From the NCBI GenBank assembly GCA_965153355.1, contig OZ231127.1:74400001-74464000 (forward strand): a stretch of DNA of 64,000 nucleotides. The letters run 5' to 3'. This stretch comes from Flaccisagitta enflata. Taxonomy: Eukaryota > Chaetognatha > Sagittoidea > Aphragmophora. A program made the translations under genes and the position numbers. Below are positions 49,827 to 64,000 of this stretch, piece by piece; the stretch's first letter is position 1, and each line of letters opens with the position of its first letter. The notes under the pieces were generated by a model, which saw only the letters and a program-made list of their open reading frames with translations, did not search any database and was not told the DNA's origin.

Positions 49827-50064
49827 AATGCAACTATTCGAAAACCTAAATAGAAAAAAGTGGAGCCTTGCCTTGTAGAGAACCGTCTCGTTATAGGAAA
49901 ATTGCTGTCTACTGAAAAGGAATGTGAAACAAATCCTCACGCCATTATAAAACCGGACTCCTTGACCCAATTTGCCCCAATTTATGTGCACCTCTTCTCG
50001 CGATCTGGAATATTTCTAATCAATTTGGCCTCTTCCTATTCCCGTCTCTTTTTCTATCTCGTTT

Positions 50065-50783
<719 letters not shown>

Positions 50784-51000
50784 CTGCTTCACCCTCAGCT
50801 CAATAATTGAGGTATATTCCTCTTGAAATCTCGCGCAATTACATTTTCAAGATTCCCTTTTATGCATTCATATTTCAGTTTAGAAAATGAAAACTTGAGG
50901 CCTAAATCCGGTCTTGACCTATAAGTATGAATTCGCCTCTCATGGCACAGGCACTCACTGGCCTGCCTTGAAATGCTCAACATAATCCAGGTATAAAAGA

Positions 51001-51112
<112 letters not shown>

Positions 51113-51753
51113 CGATGGACGTGCGGAGACAGAGATACACAGAGATGTAGGGACGGGCAGTACATACTGACACAGATCTAGACATATGCATAGGAAGATG
51201 GAATATCAATCAAATAGCGTGTTGCATAGTCGATGAAAAAGTTGAGGGCGGCGTTGCTCGATCGGTCGGTCAGTCCGTTCGTAACATTTTTAATTGGCAT
51301 AACTACTTAGCCGCCCACAACTGGAAGGCTGTGAATATGGCCTTGTTACATTCAATAGGCCATTTAGGCCAACATGCATTATGAAGCCTGCTCAACATCA
51401 TGCTCACTTAGTTAGATAGTCAGACAATCACAAGGACGGACAATGACAAGACGAGGACAGACAGACTCGATTTCAAAAGACACACAGACAGACGGACGCA
51501 AAGTCACAGACCAGCCTCGAGGAGAGACATCGAGTTTCTTATTTCCTTTTCAGACTTCCAAATTATTCAGTTTCGCCTCATTTTTTCTCATTTTTTTCAG
51601 TATTGTTTGGTGCTCACGATTTTGAAGGACTAAAAATGCCATCGAGATTTCAGCTTTTGTGTTTCCTCCGCTTACAGAGAGACGATGAATTTCAGATAAA
51701 ACTTCCGGATCTCATGTAATCGTATTCCCCATCGGCTGTTATGATTTTCTTTT

Positions 51754-51805
51754 TGTTGTTGTTGCAGTTGTTGTTGTTGCAGTTGTTGATGTTGTTGTTG
51801 TTGTT

Positions 51806-51872
<67 letters not shown>

Positions 51873-51881
51873 TTTGTTGTT

Positions 51882-51955
<74 letters not shown>

Positions 51956-51978
51956 GGCTGTGGCTGTGGCTGTGGCTG
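51754..51978 (+). repeat. (GTT)n ending in (GGCTGT)n
   Basis: TTG array with TTTTT and TTA breaks. The end has five GGCTGT hexamers. Confidence 0.96.
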
Positions 51979-52129
51979 TATAATTGTTGTTTTGTTGTTG
52001 TCATTTTTGTACAATTTTACTCACGGCTTTTGTTCAAGTGAGTTTCTGTAAATTTCTCGTAAGGTGGCGACTTATTCAAGGAATCAGATCGTGGGAGAAA
52101 CAAAAGAATCACTTGACTTGAGCTGTTAA

Positions 52130-52182
52130 GAAGGGTGCTGAAGAGTCCAATAAGGCCAGATATCAATATATAGGTTTTTAGG
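52130..52182 (+). repeat. 52-bp direct repeat, copy 1
   Basis: AAGGGTGCTGAAGAGTCCAA through TATATAGGTTTTTAGGC recurs at 53483-53535 with one base difference. Confidence 0.85.
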
Positions 52183-52220
52183 CAAGATTTGATTTGAGAT
52201 AAAGGACTAATCTTTTTTTT

Positions 52221-52598
52221 TTTAGTCGCGTGCACGCGACTCTACAACCCGCTTTTTCCGTCCATCGGTCCGTCGGTCCGTCGGTCCGTCCGTCCGTCCA
52301 TCCGTCCGTCGGTCTGTCACACTTTACTTTTTTATTATACTTTAAGATATTTCTAGCCATTCTAAGTCATCTTAAGTCATTCTAAGTTATTCTAAGTCAT
52401 TCTAAGTCATTCTAAGTCATTCTAAGTTATTTTAGGTCACTTAAGTCAAATAGGTCAAAGTAGTCATTTCAGTCATTTTAGGTCTTTTTTAGTCATTTAA
52501 AGTTGTCTAGAGTCATTTTAGGTCATCTTGAGTCAATAAAAGTCATCTTAAGTTATCTATGTCTCGCACGCGACTTATAGATGTTGGCCTTGTTTGCT
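52221..52598 (-). mobile_element. B-type element, minus orientation
   Basis: Begins on the plus strand with TTTTTAGTCGCGTGCACGCG, then CCATCGGTCCGTCGGTCC core, many AAGTCATTCT units, then TCTCGCACGCGACTTATAG and GTTGGCCTTGTT. Confidence 0.85.
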
Positions 52599-53482
52599 GA
52601 AATGCAAGTAAACTTGATTATTTACTCATAAAAACATAGTTTTCCACATGGATATGGCTATATCTCTGATTTTTGATGTCGCCTAAGTAAAATCACGATA
52701 TTTCAAACGGGTTACATATGGTACTAGTGCCATAGCAATAGCAAAACCTGGTCATAGGATTAGCTTCCCCCTTTTCCAATTTGGTCACAATGGTGGTACA
52801 AGTTGATTAGGGGCTTTGGAGAAACAGCTACACTCCCAAACTTCCACAAAGGCTTCAAATCTAAAACTCAACACTATTTTCTTGTTATTTTTGATTATAT
52901 GGCCCTTAACCTAAGTTGTGAAAAAAATTACCAGTTTGAAGGTCAAAACACAATTTTTTGCCTTGATTAGTTACTTATGACATTTATCTACCAATTGGAC
53001 TTCTTTGCACCACCCTGCAAGGAAAAGGGTTGTCAATTTGTTTGACCGACAATGCTCTAATCTATCATTTGAAACCGCCTCTGCGCCGATGGCCATAGAA
53101 AACAGTCTTAATAGGGCAAAAATTTTGTCAATAGGCAAAATGTCTTTATTTAGGCTATTGATGTTATGGAATCTGGCAAAGGAAGTGTCCTCTATCTATT
53201 CATCACAAATATTCCACTAAATTTGGTGTTTAGAGGCGTTTTGGGGGCCATCAAATGAGTCAAAATAGGCCTTTTTTGAGCCAATTTTGCCATTGAGGGC
53301 TAGAGAGGGCATTGTCTTTGGTGACTTGCTACTCAGACACCAGTGCAAGAAGTGGTTATTTTTCTTGCTTAGGTGAAAGATTAGACACAGAGCTTTCTAA
53401 CAAGCCCTAACTTATTGATCTTAATAATTACTATCCCAGCAAAATTCCATTACTAAGTTATGATAATTAGGGTTTCTCTTTT
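52599..53482. other. Unassigned AT-rich DNA
   Basis: No repeat partner in the window apart from the flanking 52-bp repeats. A 71-codon ORF at 53005 has no recognisable motif. Confidence 0.4.
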
Positions 53483-53535
53483 AAGGGTGCTGAAGAGTCC
53501 AATAAGGCCAAATATCAATATATAGGTTTTTAGGC
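53483..53535 (+). repeat. 52-bp direct repeat, copy 2
   Basis: Second copy, 1.35 kb downstream. A B element and AT-rich DNA lie between. Confidence 0.85.
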
Positions 53536-53565
53536 TAGAAAATTTCTGATTTCAGGTATGAAATG

Positions 53566-53815
53566 GCAAAATTTAGGGCTGAGAGGGCAGATTTCAGGCC
53601 TGAGATGGCAGATTTCAGGCCTGAGAGGGCAGATTTTAGGCCTGAGAGGGCTGATTTCAGGCCTGAGAGGGCAGATTTTAGGCCTTAGAGGGTAAATCGC
53701 AGGTCTGAGAAGCCTAATGGGGGGACAAACGGACAGAAGGACGGACGGACGAACTAAATTCCCCCTGTGATCAACAGGACTTCGTCCCCTTTGAGGCCGC
53801 TGCCCAAAAACAAGC
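53566..53815 (-). mobile_element. Partial D-type element head-to-head with the next
   Basis: Ends CTTTGAGGCCGCTGCCCAAA, the complement of a D left end. Inside are about six units of GGCCTGAGAGGGCAGATTTC. It faces the D element at 53827. Confidence 0.65.
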
Positions 53816-53826
53816 GTTTTAGATGC

Positions 53827-54586
53827 TTTTAGGCAGCGGCCCAAAAGGGCGGATGTCCTGTAGGACACAGGGGGGAATTTTGAGACGTCCGTGAGTCCGT
53901 CCTTCCATCCGTCCGTCCATCCCCCCCTTGGCCATTGGAGCCTCAAGTCTGCAGTCTCAGGCCTGATTTTGGCCCTCTGAGCCCTCAAATTAGCCCTTTT
54001 GGGCAGCGGCTCCAAAGAGGTCGATGACCTATGCTTTCACACATATGGGGAATTTTCTCCTTCTCCTTCTCCTCCTTCTTACCCCCCCCCCCCTCCCCCC
54101 AGCCTCCAGGCCCATATCTCAGCCTGGAGGCCCATATCCCAGCCTCGAGACTGGAATTTGGGCCTTTGGGTTGGGATTTGGACCTTGGGGTTGGGATTTG
54201 GGCCTTGAGGGTGGGATTTGGGCCTCAAGACTGAGATTTGGGCCTCGAGGCTGAGATATGGGCCTCCTGGCTGAGATATGGGCCTGGAGGCTGGGGGGAG
54301 GAGGGGGTATGAAGAAGGAGGAGAAGGTTAAGGAGAAAATTCCACATATGTGTGAAAGCAAGCTTCAGGCCTTAATTTTGCCTCCGGAACCTCAAATCTG
54401 CTCTTTTGGACTAAATTCTGCCATCCCAACTTTAAATCCACCTCAGGACGTCTTGAAATTCACCCCTGTGTCCTACAGGACATCGGCCCTTTGGGGCCGC
54501 TGCCCTGCTCTCACTCCACTACTTCAATTGAGCACTCCAAGCAGGGCTTCGGGTACCACTGACCATGTGCGATCCTAGGATGACTA
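53827..54586 (+). mobile_element. D-type element with palindromic minisatellite core
   Basis: Left arm from AGGCAGCGGCCCAAAAGGGC, right arm and tail ending CTAGGATGACT. The core is different: GGCCTCGAGGCTGAGATTTG-type units and a second inverted repeat (54028-54130 with 54270-54365). Confidence 0.75.
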
Positions 54587-54599
54587 TTTAGGGTACATG

Positions 54600-54692
54600 T
54601 GTTGGTGGGGGGCATGGGGTGTGGGTGAGGGAAGGATGCCCCTGCCCACCAGTCCGCAACGATATTGTGAACCCCGCGTCACTGGTTGAACA
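54600..54692 (-). mobile_element. C-type fragment
   Basis: GGGGTGTGGGTGAGGGAAG, CCCACCAGTCCGCAACGAT, then GTGAACCCCGCGTCACTGG. No hairpin end is present. Confidence 0.6.
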
Positions 54693-54749
54693 ACAAGCGG
54701 ATTTTTGTTCACTGAGTAGTATTTGATGATAATTTTGACGGCATCGTTT

Positions 54750-54835
54750 TTGGGCAGGGGCCCCAAAGTGCTGATGTACTGTAGGACACAGGGCTGAATT
54801 TCCATACATCCGTACGTCCCCCCTGGAGTTTCTCA
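54750..54835 (+). mobile_element. D-type left-end fragment
   Basis: TTTTTGGGCAGGGGCCCCAA, CTGTAGGACACAGGGCTGAA, CATCCGTACGTCCCCCC, then unrelated sequence. Confidence 0.65.
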
Positions 54836-55850
54836 CGGTTCCAGAGCATGCTTGAGGGCCCGACTTTCTGCCAATCTACGTTGGCCCAAACTTCAGATAC
54901 AGCATTATAAACGAATTAAATGGTTCAAAGACATTCATAACTACCCAGTGTACAAATTCAAACCATTTTTTGTGACCCTCCCTACCCCAAGAGGGTCTAA
55001 AAATTTGTTCAAAGAGCTCTTTTTGGCGTGTCTCCATTCTGTCTCCTGTAAGAAATAGCAAGCAAAACCAGTCAAAAAATGTCGCATGTTATGATAATAT
55101 GAGTGTTTATCAACTAGTATCATTCCCATAGGATATACAAAAAAAATCAACTCACTACTCAATCAATAAGTTGTCAAAAATGGTATAAAAATCAAGTTTA
55201 CCCCTTCTTGATTTTTTTACTTTTTTTCTCTCAAGATTGAATGTTATGATATTTATTTTTTTTACACCTCATTTATCTTAAACATTAAGCGTTTTTTAGT
55301 CGCTTGCACACGACTCTATAACCCGCTCTGTCGGTCCGTCGGTCGGTCCGTCGGTCGGTCCGTAATACTTAGCTTTTTTTTGTCGTTTTACGTCATTTTA
55401 AGGTATTTTACGTCATTTTAAGTCATTTTATGTCATTTTAAGTCATTTTCAGTCATTTTCAGTTAATTTTAGTCACTTAAGTCATTTTGTCATTTTTTGT
55501 CATTTTTGTCATTTTATGTTATAATGAGTCAATTTTAGTCATTCTTAGTCATTCTAAGTTATTTTAAGTCATTCTAAGTCGTTATAAGTCATTACAAGTC
55601 ATTTTACGTCATTCTCAGTCACTCTTCACAAGTGTCATACCTAGACGTGGGGTTGAAATTGAGAAAACTCTCGTTTTTCCACCGGTTTTGTACATTATTT
55701 GGGTTAACTATCAATGTTCAAACGGAATTTAAATGTTTGGCAGAGCGAATTTTGATATAGCTTCATGTCAGGATGGGTTGTTGGTACAGGCCATAATCAA
55801 CCTTTTGCATAAGAAGAAGGTTACTTCTAAAGCTTCTATCTCCTAAACGA

Positions 55851-56325
55851 ATAGAGCAATTGAGCTCAACTTGGGCTCATTTTAAAGAACAGACACAGCT
55901 CTTTAAAATGAGCCCAAATTGAGCTCAATTGCTCAATTTTTTAAAGAGATATGAGCTCAAGAGGTTGAGGTTTTTTTCTGATCAATGGCAAATACCCTTA
56001 CAACTTTATAAGCTTATATCTCCTGAACAAAATAAGCGGTTGAGCTCAACTTGGGCTCATTTTGAAAAGCAGACACAACTTTTTCAAATGAGCCAAGTTG
56101 AGCTCAATTGCTCAATTGGTATAGGAGATATTAGCTCTAGAAATTGATGTTCTTTTCAGAACAATGGCAAATACACTTACAACTTCTAAACAAATTGAGC
56201 GATTGAGCTCAACTTGGGCTCATTTTAAAGAGCAGACACAGCTCTTTGATAGGAGCTTATTTTAAAGAGCAGACACAGCTCATTTTAAAGAGCAGACACA
56301 GCTCTTTGATAGGAGCCCAAGTTAA
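55851..56325. repeat. F left arm: three hairpin units
   Basis: Each unit is a near-perfect hairpin. GAGCTCAACTTGGGCTCATT and TTAAAGAGC pair with GCTCTTTAA and AATGAGCCCAAGTTGAGCTC around an AGACACA loop. Units begin near 55851, 56040 and 56204. The third has an internal triplication of the loop region. Confidence 0.85.
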
Positions 56326-56947
56326 GGTCTGTAGCTCGTTTTTTAAGGAGCAGCTGTCTTCGAGTTTTTTATAAAAAAAATGGCAAAAACCCTTTCAACT
56401 TTGAGAGCTTGCATCTTTCAAACGAATGAAGCTTCAAACCCCAGATTGATCACAATTGAGCTTAAAGCGCAATTTAATTTGGCACCAATTTGGTGGTTGT
56501 ACCTTGATTCACTTAGAAGCAGCACTATTCTAAAGATGATGCTAATTACAGAAAAATGGCAAAAAACCTTATTCTTCTCCTTTGAGAGCCATCTTCTTTG
56601 AGAGCCATCTTCTTTTAATGAAAAAAGACTTGATACTCGGCCAATAAGAAGTCACTTGCCAGTGGGCAGGGGCAGTAATGGAAAAGGGCAGGGGCAGTGC
56701 GTAGCAGGGCGGGGGCTGTGATGTGGTTGGGCCAGAGAAGTAATGCCTAGAAATCTCTACATTTCGCATCATTCAAAATTTCGCATTACCAAACAACCAA
56801 CCTACCAACCAGGGGACACACCCTCTCTGTAAGAGATTAAAATCAGGGGTTAATATAGTGGCACAACCTTTGATTTCTTTCCCCTGGGTCCTTTAATTTC
56901 CGTAGCTAATATCTCCTTTACCAATTGAGCAGAAAAAAGAAGGCAGT

Positions 56948-57096
56948 ATCTATCCATCTATCTATCTATTCATTGATTGATCAATCTATCTATCCATTCA
57001 TCTATCTATCCATCTATATAACCATTAGTCTGTCTTCTATCAATCAGTCTGTCTATCTTTCTGTCTATCTATCGATCTTTCTATCCATCTTTCTAG
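56948..57096 (+). repeat. Degenerate (ATCT)n
   Basis: TATC/CATC/CTTT tetramers within the F element. Confidence 0.9.
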
Positions 57097-57165
57097 ATCA
57101 GGAGCCATCAAAAACGTTGTTTACAAAGTAGCTTCTAGGGTTGGCTGCACCAAATGAGTCAGTCA

Positions 57166-57341
<176 letters not shown>

Positions 57342-57572
57342 AATAGCTATTTCTTTGCTGACTCAATTGTTTAAATGTATTCATCCTCCCATATATTTGT
57401 CCGTCTATCGATCTGTCTGTCCTCTTCATCTTTCTGTACATCTGTGTCTACAATTCAGTCACCAATTTGTCCTTTGGCCCACTTATGAAGCTAAAGTTTT
57501 TTTGAAATCGCATATTTCCCCTTTGCCTAATTGCATTGGCATGGTAAATAGCCTAACAACAGAAAATGCGAT

Positions 57573-57858
57573 GTCATAGAAAAGTTCTCTATCAGAGGGA
57601 TATGGCCAAAAAATCTTGTATACAGGTGGTCCATGAAAAAAATTTAGCCCTGGAACGCCTATAAATTGGCGCCGCCACCTGCCCCCTTTCCCATAATGAA
57701 ATATAGGCAAAACATTTTTCCTGTACATTTTCTATGGGATATGTATGAGGGGGGTTGCGGCGGTATTTTCTAGAGGTCCCAGGACCAAATTGTTGTTTTG
57801 GGTTATCTGTGTACATGATTTTGAGTCATATTCCTTTGATAGAGAACTTTCCTATGAC
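57573..57858. mobile_element. Small inverted-repeat element inside F
   Basis: GTCATAGAAAAGTTCTCTAT at the left pairs with ATAGAGAACTTTCCTATGAC at the right. The interior shares CTGTACATTTTCTATGGGA and GGGGGGTTGCGGC with the foldback MITE at 45407-45743. Target duplication unclear. Confidence 0.72.
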
Positions 57859-57899
57859 TTTGCATGAACTCTTGTTATGCAAATGAAAATTACCTAGGC

Positions 57900-58153
57900 C
57901 TGAAAGAAACTAACAGAAGAACGATTACTACAGGGAGGCTATGTAAAATCATGACAGGATTTTTTTTAAATTGAAAGCAATTGTTGGCATTAAGTCGCAG
58001 GGCTGGCCAGAGGGGGTCAATCTTATCTTAGATGGAAGTCCAAAGTCCCAGGGGCGACCTAATGTCAATATCTGCTTTCAATTAAAAAGAAGTTCTTTTC
58101 ATGATTTTACATGGCCTCCCTGTAGTAATTGTTCTTCCATTAGTTTCTTGCAG
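57900..58153. mobile_element. Second small inverted-repeat element inside F
   Basis: The outer arms pair CTGAAAGAAACTAACAGAAG with the complement ending TTAGTTTCTTGCAG. The match continues for about 60-80 bp, including ACAGGGAGGCTATGTAAAAT. CTG/CAG termini. Confidence 0.75.
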
Positions 58154-58234
58154 TCCTCAGTAATTTTCTACGAGGTAATTACAAGCCTACATTTTGAAAT
58201 AAACTATCCTCGTTTTGTCTATAGACTGTCCTTA

Positions 58235-58850
58235 ACAAATTGAGCAACAGACCTCAACTTTGGCTCATATTAAAGAGCTGTGCCTGCTCTTTAAAATAAG
58301 CCCAAGTTGAGCTCCATTGCTCAATTTGTAAAGAAATTATAAGCTTTAGAAATTGTAAGTATAGTTGCCATTGTTCTAAAAGTAATATCAACTTCTACAC
58401 CAATTGAGCAATTGAGCACAAGGGGCTCATTCTAAAGAGCTATGTCTGCTCTTTGAGCCCAAGTTGCCCAAGTTGCTCAATTCATTTATGAATTATAACC
58501 GTTAGAAATTGCAAGTGTATTTGCCATTGATCATAAAAAAAGATCAACTTCTAGAGCTCATAACTCCTAAACGAATTGAGCAATTGAGCTCAACTTTGGT
58601 TCATTTTAAAGAGCTGTGTCTGCTCTTTAAAATGAGCCCAAGTTGAGCTCAAAAACTCAATTTTCTCAGGAGATATAAGCTTATAAAGTTGTAATGGTAT
58701 TTGCCATTGGTCAGAAAAAAACCTCAACTTCTTGAGCTCATATCTCTTAAACGAATTGAGCAATTGAGCTCAACTTGGGCTCATTTTAAAGATCTGTGTC
58801 TGCTCTTTAAAATGAGCCCAAGTTGAGCTCAATTGCTTTATTTGTTTAGA
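58235..58850. repeat. F right arm: four hairpin units
   Basis: The same hairpin in inverted form, loop TGTGTCT, with units beginning near 58235, 58403, 58574 and 58756. The spacing is about 170-180 bp. The unit at 58403 has a shortened stem. Confidence 0.85.
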
Positions 58851-59339
58851 AGATAGAAGCTTTAGAAGTAACCTTCTTCTTATGCAAAAGGTTGATTATG
58901 GCCTGTACCAACAACCCTTCCTGACATGAAGCTGTATCAAAATTCGCTCTGCCAAACATTTAAATTCCTTTTGAACGTTGATAGTTAACCCAAATAATGT
59001 ACTAAACCGGCGGAAAAACCAGAGTTTTCTCAATTTCAACCCCACGTCTAGGTATGACACTTGTGTCTTAAGTTATTTTTGGCTTTTGTAGTTTTTAGTA
59101 ACACTTTGCTTTTTTGCGTTGTTTTTGATCAATTTGGGTCGTCTGGAGTTATTTCGAGTCATTATTTTGTTGTTTTTGGTCATTTTTGGTTGCTTTTGGT
59201 CATTTCTGGTTGCTTTTTGTCATTTTTGGTCATTTTTGATCATTTACGTCACTTTGTTAATTTAAGTCATTTGTGTGTTTTTTGGGCATTTAAAGTCATT
59301 TTGGAAGATTTCAGGTCATTTTTGGTCATCTAACATGGT

Positions 59340-59475
59340 TTTTTGGTATGTTTTGGTCTTTTATGTTTTTTGTTTTTTTTTCTTTTGGTTTTTGTTTTTT
59401 TTTGGTTTTTTTTTTTTTTTTTTGGTTTTTGGTTTTTGGTTTTTTGTTTTTTTGTTTTTTGTTTTTGTTTTTTGG
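59340..59475 (+). repeat. TTTTGG-rich degenerate repeat
   Basis: Runs of GGTTTTT and T tracts lie between the B-core remnant and the 14-mer array. The Phe/Trp-rich ORFs here come from this composition. Confidence 0.7.
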
Positions 59476-59544
59476 TCATTTAGGTTTTTTGGTATGTTTT
59501 GGTCATTTTTGTTTTTTGGTATGTTTTGGTCATATGTGGCATTT

Positions 59545-60062
59545 CAAGTCTGCTGGTTTAAGTCTGCTGGTTTAAGTCTGCTGGTTTAAGTCTGCTGGTT
59601 TAGGTCTGCTGGTTTAGGTCTGCTGGTTTAAGTCTGCTGAATTAAGTCTGCTGGTTTAAGTCTGCTGGTTTAAGTCTGCTGGTTTAAGCCTGCTGGTTTA
59701 GGTCAGCTGGTTTAAGTCTGCTGGTTTAAGTCTGCTGGTTTAAGTCTGCTGGTTTAAGTCTGCTGGTTTAAGTCTGCTGGTTTAAGTCTGGTTTAAGTCT
59801 GGTTTAATTCTGGTTTAATTCTGGTTTAATTCTGGTTTAAGTCTGGTTTAAGTCTGGTTTAAGTTTGGTTTAAGTATGGTTTAAGTCTGGTTTAAGTCTG
59901 GTTCATGTCTGGTTTAGGTCTGGGTTAGGTCTGGTTTATGTCTGGTTTAGGTCTGGTTTAGGTCTGGTTTAGGTCTGGTTTTGGTCTGGTTTTGGTCTGG
60001 TTTCGGTCTGGTTTAATTCTGGTTTGAGTCTGGTTTGAGTCTGGTTTGAGTCTGGTTTGAGT
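59545..60062 (+). repeat. Minisatellite within B core, 14-mer to 10-mer transition
   Basis: About 18 units of GGTTTAAGTCTGCT (59545-59790) give way to about 25 shorter GGTTTAAGTCT / GGTTTAGGTCT units. Both derive from the B-core AAGTC motif. Confidence 0.88.
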
Positions 60063-60212
60063 CAGGTCAGTTCAGTTATTTTTGTCCTGCACGCGACTTA
60101 TAGGTGTTGGCCTTGTTTTTCTTGCAATTTGATGGACAACTACTTGAAGGACATTTCCCTCCATTTTCATCTTATTGGGTTGATCCTACGCAGAGAAATG
60201 GTTTTTTTCTTG

Positions 60213-60447
60213 GAGCGTATCAATTCGCGCACACCCCCAAACTTGATCATAACACATACCTAACGGTTTAAATATGCCACTATGGTGTGAAAATGAAACA
60301 ATTCACATAAAATCTGACCACACCATGTGAAAGAGCGTGAAATTTTGATTCTCCTCTGATAATTTGAAACCTTAACTCTCAGGCATTTCGTCACAATGAA
60401 ATTTTACATTTTGTTGGTCCTGAAGTGTGAACAGAATTGATACGCTC
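60213..60447. mobile_element. Short inverted-repeat element
   Basis: GAGCGTATCAATT at 60213 pairs with AATTGATACGCTC at 60435. The right part matches, in reverse, 247-297 at the window start (ATGAGCGTATCAATT then CAGGACCAACAAAAT). Confidence 0.6.
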
Positions 60448-63055
<2,608 letters not shown>

Positions 63056-63120
63056 TTCAAGGCCGGATACACGGCTACCCCAGTCGCGTGCGGCAGGGGG
63101 GGGGGGCACGGGCTGTTTTT
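63056..63120 (+). mobile_element. A-type 5' fragment
   Basis: CAAGGCCGGATACACGGCTA, CCCAGTCGCGTGCGGCAGG, then a G run. No core or 3' hairpin follows. Confidence 0.65.
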
Positions 63121-63307
63121 GCTTGTTGGCATGAAGTTAAGAGTTGGAGTAGAAGAGGTTGAACTAATCTGCTATATTGATCAATTTGGGCATTACTACT
63201 ATTCCTTCCGCTACGCACCATTGAGTACAGATTTTGCACAACAGCCCTTCTTTCAAGTTTGAAGCATCTTTCAACTCTTTGAAGCATCGACCATCGGCTC
63301 GTGGGTT

Positions 63308-63450
63308 GACCCCTTTTGGGCAGCGGCCTCAAAACAGGCCCCCCAGACCGCCAAAACAAGCTTATCAGACCCTCCATTAGGCCTCCCAGACTCTAATTCA
63401 GGCCTCCCAGACCCCAAATCAGGCCCCCAAGACCCAACTCCGGCCTCTCA
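63308..63450 (+). mobile_element. D-like start with CAGGCCTCCCAGACCC repeats
   Basis: TTTTGGGCAGCGGCCTCAAA, then five or six units of AGGCCTCCCAGACCC type. Similar in design to the GGCCTGAGAGGG core at 53.6 kb. Confidence 0.55.
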
Positions 63451-63489
63451 AACCTAACATTACAGTATGATTGTTTTCGTTTGCAACAT

Positions 63490-64000
63490 TACAGGACGAC
63501 GTAATTCAAAAAGTAATTAAAATAATCAAATTCTGAAAAAAATTCCAAAAAGAATAGGCAAATACATTTTATGATGTATCAGTCAAAGGATCTCTTTAGA
63601 AACATTTGATACTCTCAACATTAAAGAAACTATAAAACTTACTTGACAAATTGGAAAATTGAAAAATTTGGCAAGATTTGACAGATGCACTGTTAATCTT
63701 TAAATTGTTCTCGTTTCCAAATGGTTTGAGCTACAGATGCCAGATTGGTCTCAAATGAAAGATAAGTTGAAGTAGTTTTTAAGTCTATTCTAAACTAAGC
63801 ACTGATTTGATGTCTTGAATATATTTTATACACAATCAGCTGAAACTCTTGTTAGAATTTCAAAAAAGGTCTTATTTCTTTAACATTTTCTATGATACAT
63901 GTTTTAAAATAGGTTTCTTTCTTATCATTCTGTAAAACTACATCAAATTCTCTTTCATTTGAGACCAACCTGGTATCTGTAGGCCAAATCGTTAAGAAAT
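63490..64000. repeat. Diverged inverted repeat at window end
   Basis: GCCAGATTGGTCTCAAATGA at 63748 recurs inverted as TTTGAGACCAACCTGGTAT at 63960, and near 44160. Likely part of an element continuing past the window. Confidence 0.5.

Noticed and set aside
52130-53535. LTR retrotransposon with short terminal repeats
   Set aside because: The repeats are only 52 bp, lack TG...CA ends, and the interior has no gag-pol coding.
55851-56325. Hairpins as microRNA precursors
   Set aside because: Near-perfect stems repeated within a foldback element fit transposon arms better. Without small-RNA data there is no basis for the call.

Overview
This window looks like eukaryotic, probably animal, intergenic DNA. 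It is AT-rich and crowded with long microsatellites: (CT/AG)n, (AC/GT)n, (GTT)n, (GAT)n, (ATTC)n, (GACA)n and polypurine tracts. The few gene signals have GT-AG introns. A short degenerate TTAGGG-type tract at about 32.36-32.43 kb fits an animal with TTAGGG telomeres. I cannot name the lineage from sequence alone. There is no operon-like organisation, no rRNA or tRNA gene, and no recognisable transposase, reverse transcriptase or other long conserved ORF. Most long open frames are translations of microsatellites.

The best gene is on the minus strand at 37.82-39.11 kb. It is a small secreted cysteine-rich protein with at least four exons, all GT-AG and phase 0, and a signal peptide. Its Cys pattern distantly resembles pacifastin or VWC-like domains. 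As printed, the signal-peptide exon is one base out of frame with its own Cys-rich half, so it is either a sequence error or a recent pseudogene. A possible acidic exon lies at 11.30-11.48 kb (copied at 23.23-23.41 kb). Little else looks coding.

Layout: 0-5.3 kb holds microsatellites and four dispersed repeats. A 10-kb block at 5,317-15,314 recurs in direct orientation at 17,339-27,253. The copies are nearly identical over long stretches but differ in microsatellite lengths, indels and local patches. They are separated by a 2-kb spacer full of mobile-element pieces. 27.3-34.8 kb carries microsatellites, telomere-like sequence and a host repeat holding two later insertions. 34.8-37.2 kb is a cluster of trinucleotide arrays. 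37.8-39.1 kb is the gene. 39.3-51.9 kb mixes microsatellites with inverted-repeat elements. 52.2-60.1 kb holds nested elements, including a 3.4-kb foldback element inserted in a smaller repeat. 60.2-64 kb is diverged repeat and a long (AG)n.

The most interesting structure is a set of short modular elements (called A, B and C here). They usually begin with AACAAGGCC, contain a GACGGACC-type tetranucleotide core, and end in a hairpin such as AGTCGCGTGCACGCGACT followed by A-rich DNA. In A and B a short motif near the 5' end is complementary to the 3' hairpin arm, and the two change together between copies. A separate palindromic family D, TA-flanked inverted-repeat elements and an 8-bp-flanked foldback MITE complete the repeat landscape. 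All family names (A-F) are local labels.
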